A stretch of DNA of 64,000 nucleotides, from the NCBI GenBank assembly GCA_964017235.1, contig OZ024930.1:156116221-156180220 (forward strand), in the 5' to 3' direction. This DNA is from Sabellastarte sp. h YS-2021. Taxonomy: Eukaryota > Annelida > Polychaeta > Sabellida > Sabellidae. Positions 44,910-56,671 of the stretch are shown here, in pieces. The stretch's first letter is position 1. Each line of letters begins with the position of its first letter. The notes beneath the pieces are model-generated. The model had not been told where the DNA came from and did no database searches. It saw only the letters and a program-made list of their open reading frames with translations. Both the position numbers and the translations under genes were made by a program.

Positions 44910-45925
44910 TTGATAACAAGACAGTTTATGTTAAAATAGCGTTGTGCTTACCACCACGATTCAGCCATTGCCTTAAATCAGCACAAATGGGAAGTAGACT
45001 TTAGGTTTAACCCAAAGGCTGATATATGAATTAAGTTTTTTTGTAAGCTGTATGCTGATTGGCTTTGCATCTATTAAGGCCACTGATAATCCTCACACTT
45101 GTTTGTTTTTGAACAAATGAAAACCCACATGCGGATTTGTTTGAATCACCTTGCACGTTCTTTTATTATCTGTGGTATTCCTGAATATCTGTTCATGCAT
45201 ATATAATCATTGTACCACAAATATATTTATATATTTTTATTCTTATTTATTTTTAGCACTTTTATTATTTAATGTATTCAAGTACAAACTTTATGAAGTG
45301 TCTGGACTACAGTTAACCATGGAAATTAACTACATTGAAAAATTAAATTAAAGGGTTATTTATATTTTAGGCATATGGTTGTTTCTCTCATATATTTCCG
45401 GTAATGATCATAAAAATTTATTTATATTAAGGTTGCGCAAAATAAAACTTACATGGTGGCCAGCTATCGAAATCAATAGATGCTGCTTGTTTTAATGCAC
45501 TAACTGCAATGCAAAGAAGCAACATCTGAGGCAGTGCAAACCCACCCCCAGTGATCCAGAACCAAATATTGGCAACAAATCCCTAAAAAATCTGGAGCCC
45601 TGATCTGGATCATCTTTAAGGAGGACCAAGCCATGGTTATTGAGTTAAGTGACAGACAAGCAAACTGGTGCCATTACAATACCTTCACACCTCGCCCTGA
45701 GGGTCAATGTGAATATTCCCCACCTGATACACTTGACTTCATATTTTCAAACATTTTTATTCTCACAGTTAATAACAATTGTTATTACTTTTCTTAGAAT
45801 ACGTCTCAGATTCTAAGAAGAATATCACCTCTGTATAAGTTCATTTTAAGTACATCTGTACTGAAATAAAAATCAACCTAATAAAATTGTAACTGTTAAC
45901 ATATAAGCAATATATCCAAATACTT
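44910..45925. other. Gene A intron between exons 3 and 4
   Basis: AT-rich. GATCTGGATCATCTTTAAGG at about 45603 resembles the interior of the MITE family at 44151. Nothing else recognised. Confidence 0.45.
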
Positions 45926-45927
45926 AC

Positions 45928-46049
45928 GGAGGTCCATAGTTGCAAACAATGTAAACAACATCATTCCATGTCTGTCCAGTGGAATTTTGTGTGATGTTAT
46001 CACAGGCGAAAGCACCACATCCCATTTCTTTGGTGTCAGCCCAAACCAC
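45928..46049 (-). CDS. Gene A exon 3: CAP1/CAP2 core
   Basis: A 122-nt exon, phase 0 in, 2 out; acceptor AATTACAG, donor GTAAGT. It reads VVWADTKEMGCGAFACD, then NITQNSTGQTWND and VVYIVCNYGP. It carries the CAP1 continuation after GHYTQ and the CAP2 signature. N-glycosylation sequons NIT and NST are visible, whereas gene B lacks both. Parallel to gene B exon 3, with 5 changes among the 40 complete codons. Confidence 0.92.
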
Positions 46050-46119
46050 CTGTAATTATTAATTTCATAAGTTTTATTAGTCATATTTACTTTCATAGAT
46101 TATACAGATTACAATCCTA

Positions 46120-46290
46120 TTGTGACGTTTAATACTATGGAGTGTAAAGGCATCCAGCTGCCTGCAATTACAAAGGAGTAGGAATTCGTAAAGGTTGGCC
46201 ACAGGAGGGTTCGAACCATGACCACAGGAGCAAGATGCAAGTGATTATTTGCTATTGTTTTTTTCACCACAAGACCATAACTGTCTAACG
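46120..46290 (-). mobile_element. tRNA-headed SINE remnant
   Basis: The minus strand reads GGTCTTGTGGTGAAAA, then CATGGTTCGAACCCTCC, a B-box like core with degraded A box. The body ends in TATTAAACGTCACAAT, similar to MetaSINE-type tails. Located in gene A intron 2, in the gene's sense orientation. Confidence 0.5.
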
Positions 46291-46299
46291 TTATGAAAG

Positions 46300-47232
46300 G
46301 AATAAGTGATATTATATAATACAGAATTTAATTTGGTAAAAAAATTAATTTAAGTTCCCTTTTAATTTCTCATTGAAATCAATATAATTGAATAAAATTT
46401 AGCCAACTTTTATAGTCTTGAATACCCAGCACACAATTTCAGTGGCAAATCATCTGACTGCATCAAATATATCAGAGGTGGTCATGGTTGGTATTTCCAT
46501 ATTTTTCTGTTTATTTGCTGACAAGGATATCTCTTCAAAATTTCGATAGCTGAGCTCAGAGTTTTGCTCTTGTGTGACATCTTGTTATTTTCTTGTCTTT
46601 TAGTGCTTAAACTAGAAAAATAGCTTTGAATCACTCACCTACAGTTAGGATATTTAAATTACTATATTTAGCAGAAATCTTTTGCCTACTGTCGAGCAAT
46701 ACCAAGGCAGTGGGACAAAGATAAGTGAACTTCATTTTTATATACAAAATGTGTACAAAATAATATACAAAACTGTTAACAAAAGCATACTGTCACTGGA
46801 AAAGTAAGGGTAAAGTAAATTGACCGTGGGTTTTTTTTTCAAAAAAAATTGACCATGGTTGATGATAGACAAACCAGACATTTCAACACCTAGTATAATG
46901 CAATAATATTTACCAACACACACAAGCATTTGTTGAAATTTTAGGGATAAAAAGGTGACACAAAAAAATCAAACAATAAGAATTTATCTGCATTTGGAAT
47001 AAAAAAACTTAATGTCAGCTGTTTTGGACCGCCATTACTATCATTAGAAACTTTTAAAAATTTTCTGAAACATTTCAAATTGTTGCTCTTTGAATTTCTT
47101 CTCTTAAAAAATTGCTATTATCTTTGGAAATCTAAGAACAGGAATAATATATTCCCTGTTCTAAAATGCTTTTTATGGAATAATCCTGTTGGCCAGATAC
47201 AGTTTCTTTTAATTCTTTCTTTTAAAATCTTT
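46300..47232. other. Gene A intron between exons 2 and 3, nothing recognised
   Basis: AT-rich intron; no array, RNA gene or exon seen. Confidence 0.5.
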
Positions 47233-47234
47233 AC

Positions 47235-47486
47235 CTGTGTATAATGTCCACACTTTTTTCCTGCCCCACATGTGAGAGTGTCATATGTATAGTCACTCTT
47301 TTCATTGTACCAGTCCTGAGTTGCACCTGCAATATCCAGGGCAGTCTTGCTACCTATAACCATGTGAAGATTCTGGCCAAGTTGAGAATAGGGTTTCTCT
47401 GAGGCATTGCGGTGTGGGTTTCCATGCTCCCACTTACACGTCTCTGCCCATTCTTGTGCCATTTCAGCAAGGACCTGATTTTTTTG
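47235..47486 (-). CDS. Gene A exon 2: N-terminal half of CAP domain
   Basis: The most 5' exon of gene A visible: 252 nt, phase 0 at both ends; acceptor AATTACAG, donor GTAAAG. It reads [56 protein letters not shown]. Its protein differs from gene B exon 2 at only 4 of 84 residues. A partner for exon 1 of gene B (signal peptide, HNELR) was searched for by eye up to 64000 on the minus strand and not found. Exon 1 is probably beyond the right edge, which would make intron 1 longer than 16.5 kb, in line with the 24.9 kb in gene B. Confidence 0.92.
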
Positions 47487-47489
47487 CTG

Positions 47490-48930
47490 TAATTATAGGA
47501 AAGAAAAAAATACTTAAGTATTATGTAATGATGAATCTGATGAATGCCATATCCACAAGTTTGTATTTGATAAAACTCTGAATAAGTTAAAAATCAAGGA
47601 TACTACAGGGAAGATATCATTTCGGGGGGGGGGGGGGGGGGGGGCGATTTTGTAAGGGCTGAGTTTTTAGAGGGCCGATTTGCTGGAGGCCGATTCAGCA
47701 AAGATTGATTTGTCTAGCACCCTTCCTAAATTGGGGTTCAATACAAAAATGATCTTTAGCACCTTTCAATAATGTCTAAGATTATGTTTTGATCAATGTT
47801 TTCTGACCAAACCTAACTGCTCTTAAAAATGTCCAATTTAAGCATATTTTCAAGTATGTTTGTGGTCCTTTTTAGATGAATATGTCTCAAGTAGTCTCAA
47901 CTTGTCCCCACTGATGTTCATTTATGGGAATGTGCTTCACAAATATTCTATCTTATTTGACATTAGTGGACATTAGTGTGCCAAAATACTGGCATAATAG
48001 TTAACTCCCCGATATGAATATGTTCATTTCAGTTTTCACCCTTTCTCTGAAATGAGACAATATCTAAAGTACAAAAATAATGGAATATTCTCTGAGGCAC
48101 TGATATCAAAAAAAGAAAAGAATAGATCATATAGTCAGTCTAGAATATCTTGGAATTATTTGGCCTATTATCTGATCTAATAACCCGCAGTGATAGAACA
48201 CAGCTGATTTAATCTCGTAAAGGGAAACATTAGAAACTATTAATGTTAGTAGTATTTGGATACTGACACTTAAAAATTATACTAAATTTTAGTTGATTTC
48301 ACAGAGATAATATCTCTAAAGTACAAAACGATGCAAGAAGAAATTGCAAAACAACATTATTTATTTCACAAGGCGAATAAACCCCTGAAAGATGATGTTT
48401 ATCGATAAAGAAATTGCTCTCAGAAAGCTGAACCACCTATTCATGTTACTGGCATCTGTAATTATGAAATTCAGTTCACTTAGCACTATCCGGGTGAGGG
48501 ATAAATATGGTGAATCTACACATATCTGTTAGTACACTGAAAGCTTATTGGAAGAACAAGCAAAAAGAATGAGGAAATATTATCCACTCCCACTTAAAAG
48601 AACAAAAAAAATAATATTTGCATCCAACTTTCTCAGAAACTGGGGTTTTTTTTAAATATAGTTTTCAAAATAATGCAATTTGAATATATAAGTTTAATCT
48701 CATAAAATGTAATAGCATGCAATTTTATTGAATCCAAACTTTGTAGCCAAGTTTTTTAAGAACCTTAAACTGAGTAGGACTCTGATAATCTAATTTTAGA
48801 AGCAGTTATAAAATACCATATCAGACTTTTCTTAAAACATTGCAAATGCAACAAAACATTAATTATACTTGATCTTGAATGAAAACAATGCCCAAAAAAT
48901 CTACATGCGTGAGTTGCAAAGCTATCAGAG
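47490..48930. other. Upstream or intron-1 sequence of gene A
   Basis: AT-rich with a poly-G tract at 47624-47644. No gene or clear repeat seen. Confidence 0.45.
47624..47644. repeat. Poly-G tract
   Basis: About 20 consecutive G. The length is uncertain in assemblies, and the tract can form G-quadruplex DNA. Confidence 0.85.
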
Positions 48931-48934
48931 ACAC

Positions 48935-49090
48935 ACGAATAGTGCCCTGGAATTTATGAATGTCTGGTGAAAAATATACGAGTCAGGTACATCCCATATG
49001 TATCCTAGAACTCAGACAGTCACCCATACAAGTACTCATGTAGCCCATTTGCCCAGAGCTCACACTTAAAAAGCTTTCTACAATGACAAA
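48935..49090 (-). mobile_element. 5S-rRNA-headed SINE, inverted copy
   Basis: The minus strand reads GAGTACTTGTATGGGTGACT, the 5S rRNA core, followed by CATATGGGATGTACCTGACT. That body is shared with the copy at 31110-31300. More degraded than that copy. Confidence 0.65.
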
Positions 49091-49636
49091 TCGAATTGAT
49101 ATCTGGGCCTTGTTGTACACAGTATTGTTCTGAATCCAAATATGTTATCTTGGAGTAAGATATTTTGCAAAAACTAAATAATCTCTGAGAAGCTGTTTAT
49201 TGCGAAGTATGTCCAACAAGAAGACGAATCTACTGTTTATATGTGTCTGAAGTACAATATATCAAAATGAATGTGAAATAATTAAGTATCCTGTGTTTTT
49301 AAAATAAGAATTTTTTTCCGACTATTTGTATTTCATTGCAAAAACGAACCTATATCTGGTTTCATGTATTGTGCAAATCAATACAATATTATAAGAATAT
49401 TACCTCTTTAAAATGTACTTCTTTCAATAGATTAACGATACACATTTTTACGAAAGATAATCAGAAAATAATTTACAGCTAATAAAAAATAATATTGCTT
49501 AGAAAAATCCAATCAAATTCTCACTGATGTAGAACATGACCCAAATCGAAAGTGCTTGTGAAAAAAAGAAAAGAAATTTTCCCCTCTCTGTGGGTCCTTA
49601 CAATTTTTTGCAGTGTATATGTCCTGATTACTTCCC

Positions 49637-50173
49637 TTATACCCCTTTCACGCTACAGGTGGTACATCCCGCGGTTAGAAGTTGTACCCATCCCAGGTCG
49701 TCCCATTTTGTCCGAGCTGTTCACATTGCAGGCAGATGTCCAGTGATTGGACACAGTCTTTTAACCATCAATAACAGTAGGATGACAGTACTACACAAAT
49801 GCTGGTCACTGAGAAGCAACCTCCATTAACCTCAAATCACCTTCAGTAGCCATTGGAGGAACACGTGGCAAAACAACCAATACCTCCAGTCACCTAATGT
49901 TGCCTTGTTACACTGAAGGATGGCCGAGTCACAACCTTATATACACTGTGGACCACACCTTCAGTTACCGTAGTAAGAAATTCACACACACATGAAATCA
50001 GAGGCGGAAATTTTAAACTTTTCTAAACTTCCATGGAACATGTCAGGATTGGGACAGTGGGCCACTGACTCACAAGTTTGCAAACAGGCGTCAGGCGGTG
50101 ATCCAAGGACAGGGACGTTTCACAAACACAAGTTACCACGAGTGATATCACCTGTAGTGTGATAGGGGTATAA
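49637..50173. mobile_element. ~537-bp MITE with CCCC-TCACACTACAGG termini, copy 2
   Basis: Left end TTATACCCCTTTCACGCTAC then AGGTGGTACATCCCGCGG; right end, reversed, TTATACCCCTATCACACTAC then AGGTGATATCAC. TA lies just outside on both sides, a possible 2-bp duplication. The interior shares TTATATACACTGTGGACCA and GGACAGGGACGTTTCAC with 34974-35484. No coding capacity. Confidence 0.75.
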
Positions 50174-50179
50174 TACAAC

Positions 50180-53100
50180 AGTAACAACCTAGTGTAACCC
50201 TTACAATTATCATTTTCCAACACACTGTGATACTTAAAAAGAAAGTTCTTTTTTTTTTTATAACAGACTCATAAAAGACGAATAAACCGATGTTCTATGA
50301 TTATTCTTTTCAAGTACAGCATAATTATGTTTTGTATATAATCACTGATGTGTGACAGCAAATGACCGATAAAACACCATTGTCTCTTTCAATTGTAACA
50401 GGTTTTTTTAAGTTATAACTTACAAGTTAATCTAATCAAAGAATTCTATCGCTTAATCTATGTACCAGCCTATTCATAGACACAGATAATAAAATCACTG
50501 TGTCAGTTAATATATCTTTTTGTGGTGTAAAATAGCTACTGTTTTTCTCGTACAAAAGACAGCCACAGTTCTGTAATGTTATTCGAACTACTGAAAATAA
50601 GTGTATGGGAAATAACTGTGTTCCAGATTTATTTTGAAAAAATATATTTCCCCGGAAAATCATTGATCTTAGCATTAAACCCAGAAACTATAAAACCCAT
50701 TTCACTGCGATTTATCCTCATTTTTAATATTTTATGGACATATGGTGCCTTGATAATCTTAGGTTTGAGCTGTTACTATAAAACAACTATAACTGTAACA
50801 TGATCCTCACTTGTTCACATTTCATGGACACATGGTATTTTAGGAACACACTGTAAAATTACTAAATCTAGCTAGTAAAATACTTTAGTACAATACTTAC
50901 AATGATGATAATTGGTCAAACCTTTCACACAGTGGTATTTATCTGAGTTCTGACTAGGACTTGTTTCAAAACTTTAAAAGATTATATTATCTCGTATTTA
51001 GATGTTTAAATGGGATAAATATAACATATATAATGTAGATGATCAAATGTCTACCTTGGAACTTACGTTAAATCCATGGCCTGTATATTATTTTTTATAT
51101 TTTTTTACTTTGTAAATGACGTTGAATTGCTTTAAATAAATTTGTTATAAGCAAATACTGAAATTGATCACATACTAATGGTGTATTGCGAAAAAAGATA
51201 GATAATAGAAATTTACTGATACTGAGTAACTGAATGTGTGATAAGTGGAAAGAAGACCAAATAATACAGATACCATTACAATTTGTAAACTAATTAATAC
51301 CTCAGTTAACTAAGTCTGGAATCTGTTCAAATAGCATAAGGACAAAGAATTTTAAATATATTAATATACTACTTGACATCAAATGGCAAACCAACATATG
51401 TGCTATCCCTGTACTTACTCAGCTCCTTAATGGGCCAACAGGTGGTGATTTCAGTTTAACAGTATGCTTACACTAAATAGATACTTGATATGGTAAATCA
51501 CTTGTCATTGATAAAATATTGAGAAAGGGTCAGTCACTCCATTAGAGGGAATTAAGTCAACAACTATGTTTTAAGTCATTTGATCTTATTATATTGGCTG
51601 AGACAAAATTTTGAAATATTTCTGGACAAAGTTACATGTGACAGTTTACATAGATCCTTTTTCTGTAAACTCTTTATATAGTTTAAGGAAACTTTCCCAT
51701 GATCATTATGTAATAACACATTTGAAGACAACTTTACTTTTAGCAATGCTTTTATTGTCTTTGCTTTTCCCTTTAAAACCTTGTTTTACTTTGTGCATTG
51801 AATAATATCCCCTGGCTGTACACTTATGAACTCCTGTCAACAGATCAACATTAATGAAAAATGAGTGCAATAAGTGAAACTTCATGGGTTGTTTGCTGCT
51901 AAAGTGTTTATCAATAGGTGATAATAAAAATACAACCTTCAACCTCACAATATGTCATCTTCTAATGGTTTCATGTGATCCAGTTTACCATTTGCATGGG
52001 TTCATGTTTCATTATGTTTGTTGTTGTTTTTTCAACAAAACATGACTAAGATTTAAGTGGTGTATTTTTGGAATGAATACGATTTTTTTTTTTAAATTTA
52101 CTAGTTTTTATTTACCAGATGATGTAAGCAATATTTTGTAAAGAGACCATTTTTCAATTATAATGTTTACAGTATTTTTGCTCAGAGATATTTTGATTTC
52201 GATGTAAAATATATATAAATAAGAAAGACAAATTAATCTGTGTGAGGAAATTAGGGGGGAGGGGGAAACTTACTCGTATTGAACAGCTCGGGTGTTTTTG
52301 CACCTCTTAATTTGTTTCCATTGTTTATGAAAGATTGTATCAATTATAATTTTCTTTCGACGTAATTTTAACCATTCTGGCTAATTAGCTTGGGTATTAA
52401 AACTTAGTTCCTCGTGAAACTTTAAATATGTATTAAAATCTCTTGAAAAGCTAGCCATTAGTGAAAATTAATTCTAGTGAATTACTTAATTCCTTTAATT
52501 TTTACTTATACAGTATATCATTCTCTTTCCAGAACTCATTCCTCAAGTAAATAACAGCTCTGAGTAACTGAAGTGTCTTTGGCCCATTCTGTACCCACAA
52601 ACAAGTGTACTAGTTTGACTTCCATACATTTTGGAACAAATATACTTAAACAGATTTAACAATAGATATCATATATTTATATTATATCTACTCTTACAAA
52701 TATATGTATAGATATATGTTTATATGATATTGATGAAACGTAGGTCTTTGTAAATTGCCAGAATTTGCTGGCGATATCTGGGGGAGTTTGTCTTTGTTGA
52801 AAAGCATTCATATGGGTATCCTTGAAAAACCACCATAAAAGCCGTTGTTTTGGTAAATCCACCCCCCAGATTACAAGGGGGGCATAAAAACCACACTCTA
52901 TAAATTTTTACATAAGTTTTAAAGTGTAGTTTGAAATTCCAACTATAATTACAACTTCTCCGATGATACCTAAAATTGAAATGCAATAGAGAAATGATAA
53001 AGTCTATTCATTTATTTAATAAACTCTATGAAATAATCGAAATTATCACAATCAAATGAACAGTAGCAATTGTATATGTAACAATTAATGACAAGTAATT

Positions 53101-54015
53101 TTAGCACTACACTACCCCATTTGATATTCTTTTGTCGGTTTAATAATGAAAGAGGCCATCATTCATCCAAAACTATGCCTATTCCTTCAAAGGAACAACT
53201 GCAAATTAACAAATTTTGGTTAGGTGAAAGCTTTATGGCTTCATCACTATGGACTTAAACTATATATTTAGTGAGGGGATCACAAAGATCACATTTTCAA
53301 TACCAGCATAGCAGTGTCTTCATGTTTAATTGTCTTCTTATCTTGCCTTAACTTATGTCAACACTGAGATACATATTTATGCAGTTCCAGTCACCTGTGG
53401 GTTGCTATTTTAGTCATTTAGTCATTGAACACTGGAATGCATTCGTTCACTTCCAGTATTTACATTCAAATTTTGTTCACATGCATTATGAATAAGATTC
53501 ATTCAGAATTTAAATTATAACAGAATAATCTTCAGCAAAATCAAATTGGAGGCCCAGATTTTAGATCACTTTGAAGAATTATAGTTACCTCTCTTTTTGT
53601 TTACCTAGTATTACTTTTTTATCACATCAACATACCTAGCCACGGTTTCCATTTTGATGTCAGAAATTCTTATGTTTCTAGTGTAATATACACAAGTTTT
53701 ATGAGCAGAGTTTTTAAAACTTTACATGAAAAACCAGCAAAACCAAGCTTTGAAGTGACGTTTGATTAAAAAAAACTAAAACGAGATATGTAATTGTAAG
53801 GATTATTAAGACTGTATTTTGTTTACTTATTTTTTTTCATTATAAATAGCAATGGTGCCATCTAAGTAATTATTATTATGCTAAGCATTCAGTAAAGAAA
53901 TTATATTGAGTAAAACAATACAATTTTAAAAACTGCTAGACACAAAACCAGGTTTGAAATCATTATCCCCCATATGACTTTGATTATGGATAGATTCAAC
54001 ATAATCGGTTCACCT
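50180..54015. other. Long AT-rich stretch, nothing recognised
   Basis: Read on both strands. Only short simple sequence (poly-T at 50250 and 52083, TATATA at 52210 and 52690) is seen. No exon, RNA gene, array or transposon end recognised. Confidence 0.45.
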
Positions 54016-54019
54016 GCAT

Positions 54020-54395
54020 CAGCTCCACTGGTTGCCTGTTAGGTTTCGGATCAAATTTAAAATAAATCTACTAGTATATAAGAGTTTGAATCGACAGGCA
54101 CCATCATATTTGACATCAATGCTTAACTACCAGCAGCATCAACGCACCACAAGATTGGCAAGAAAATCATACATGCTACAAGAAAAAAGATCAAAACTCG
54201 TCTCTATGGGTGACCGTGCCTTCAGTGTTGTGGCACCAAAGTATTGGAATGAACTGCCAGATGATATCAGGAACATTGAACTTCCATTGGACATCTTCAA
54301 AAAGAAACTAAAAACTCATTATTTTAAAACAGCATATTGTGGAGAAAAAGCGCAATGATTGTTTTTTCTTAAATAGAATTGCGCTATATAAATAT
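54020..54395 (+). mobile_element. CR1/L2-like LINE, 5'-truncated 3' end
   Basis: An open frame from about 54032 to the stop at 54356-54358 reads VRFRIKFKINLLVYKSLN, APSYLTSMLNY, GDRAFSVVAPKYWNELPDDIR and LDIFKKKLKTHYF. This is a well-kept RT thumb and C-terminus. The 3' end is AATTGCGCTATATAAATATG, the usual tail of this group. About 108 codons are uninterrupted, so the insert is fairly young but lacks nearly all of ORF2. Confidence 0.85.
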
Positions 54396-54734
54396 GTCAT
54401 GTTATGTTAATCTTGTTAACTTTTGAAATGAATTTGCATAACATTCTGTATTTTGTAATCTAAATATTGCTGATATAAGAACCATTGATACCATTTATAT
54501 TCATATCTTCATTTTCAGTAATACTTTTATTATCAGACAAAAATGGTTCAAGTTTATAAAAGCACAGTGCTTCTTTGTGTGGGGGGTGTACTTTACATAC
54601 AAACATAAAAGTGTTATGTTTAAACTCGGACTACAGGCTCTTTAAAGTTGGACCATCTTGTTTATTGACCCTCCAATACACTGCCTATATATTTCTGTCT
54701 ATTCCACATTGTCAATCCAACTTCCTTGTCATTT

Positions 54735-54820
54735 ATACTTTATTGAGGCGGATTCTCCGCCAAGTAAAACTTCTAACTGTGGGGTTGTACCACCTGTAGT
54801 GTGAAAGGTGTATAAGTGAC
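54735..54820. mobile_element. Single end of the CCCC-TCACACTACAGG MITE family
   Basis: Reversed, it reads TTATACACCTTTCACACTAC then AGGTGGTACAACCCCACAG and AGTTAGAAG, matching the left terminus at 49637. No partner end found nearby with confidence. Confidence 0.6.
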
Positions 54821-55348
54821 ATAAAAACTTATTGTTTTGTGCTTATGACGTCCAGTCCCCCACTCCCCAGGGAAGTAAAAGATCAGGCTTGCGGATAGTT
54901 TTTATTGATTGTAATATATATGTCTAACAGAAGATTTTTTGTTGGTCAATAATATGTATATATACATGACTAACTGTTATTTTTACTAATGGTAGTTACA
55001 GTCCAAGAGATCTATACAGTTTAGAATCAATTAATAGTTTCCATACATACATATATTTAAGTTAAGTACAAATCAGACATACAAGAGTACCAGAGGTCAC
55101 CTAAAACTCGGGTGTGGGCAAGACAGGGGAAGTTAAGGCTAGCATGAATTAAGGTCAGTTTAAGGCTAGCCCTTAGTTCTAAAGTTACAGCAACCTAGAC
55201 CCCCACATGGGTTAGGATGCGACAGAATGTGAATATACAGGAGTGAACCCACGATCTGAGGAGTCTGAGGTGACCAAAGGTTTACAATAGCATGAGAGTT
55301 ATAGTTGCCTGTATGTGATATAAGTTTATAAAAACTACCCTCAATCCC

Positions 55349-55378
55349 CCCCCCCCCCCCCAAAAAAAAAAAAAAAAA
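55349..55378. repeat. Poly-C then poly-A run
   Basis: About 14 C followed by about 16 A, the same pattern as 6601-6639. Confidence 0.85.
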
Positions 55379-55774
55379 GGTTAAAAGGTTAAGCATCATC
55401 CACAGCACGAGCCGTGGAAGAAGCAATAGTTTCACCCATGGACTGGTCCTGCTGGATATACCTCCACACACAGTCCGACTCCCAGGAGCCATGGGACTTA
55501 ATCTGTTATGACTTCCTAACATGTGTTCACAAAAAACTAACTTGTGGCTCTGACTTAATATCTTATGGTAGCAAAATACTATCCTGTAGTGATGACTTAC
55601 TATCTTATAATAGCAAATTTCTATCTATTGGTTTCGAATTACTGACGAAATACTATTTCTGTGGTAACAAATTACCACAAAAATCTCTACACATTTCTAT
55701 CTCACTTAAGGGCTTCCGTAGAAACATGTATTTTAATTGGTTATAACCATTTTCCAATGTAGCTAGCTTTAAAC

Positions 55775-56480
55775 CATTAGTGATGATTAATTTAATAGAT
55801 TAACCTAAGACCCCGTCTTTATTCATTGGTGTGGGGAAATAATGAACAGGTAAAAATATGAGAAAACCCCTGACCTCTTATGTAAGCATAATGATTTATC
55901 CAGTAATTTTTTTTTTTTTTTTTTTGCAACTTGAAAGGCCAAAAATCGGTTCTGTAAGCACTTCTTCGTTTTCACTAATGTTTGATTAACGTGTCAATAT
56001 TTTGGGAATCATTGGGTTAAAAAGTCTTAACAAAGCATAAAATTTAAAGACACTCCCAGAGGGAGATAATTAAAAGCAAAGTCAGTACTTTAAGAGAGAC
56101 TTTCACACATTGTTTATTGAGGAAAGGATGATGAAATGAAACAAACATCATCTAAAACCTTTGATATTTCATTGAATGATTTCATTTTTTTCTCATAACC
56201 ATACAACTTTAAATTAGTACCTACTATGGACCGGATTTCAATTTTAAAAAATTAAAGCAATTTGTTAAACTGACAAACCCACTGGATAAAAGATTTTGTC
56301 TATTTGTTTTCCTCAAAATGTGAATGTAGAATATAAAAGAGAATGCAATTTTAATTGTCTACATGACTAAGTGGTGTATTGACTTGTTTCAATGCAATTC
56401 TTTTGTTAAGCTTATTTACATGTTTTTGTATGCATATCAATCAGTTACTAACAATCAGTTGCACAAATATTTTTTCTTCA
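55775..56480 (+). repeat. Dispersed repeat R2, copy 2
   Basis: The first part aligns with 26260-26530 (CCCTGACCTCTTATGTAAGC, AAGGCCAAAAATC, CACTTCTTCGTTTTCAC). The later part (GAGATAATTAAAAGCAAA, GTGTATTGACTTGTTTC, TCAATCAGT) aligns with 27205-27380. The shared order over more than 700 bases implies one large dispersed element. Its type is unknown. Confidence 0.5.
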
Positions 56481-56671
56481 CTTAATTCTTTCTAGATGTT
56501 ATTCCACAATAGACATTTCTCAGCTTTGGAGGTTTCCCCCACATTGGCAGTTAGTTTTGCCTCATTTGCATACACTGTTTGTGATATAAAGTGGAGATTC
56601 CCCTGGTCACTTTTTTGAAAACCCAGGGACAAATTATACTAATTGACCATACCATGTGCAAGCAACACTAA

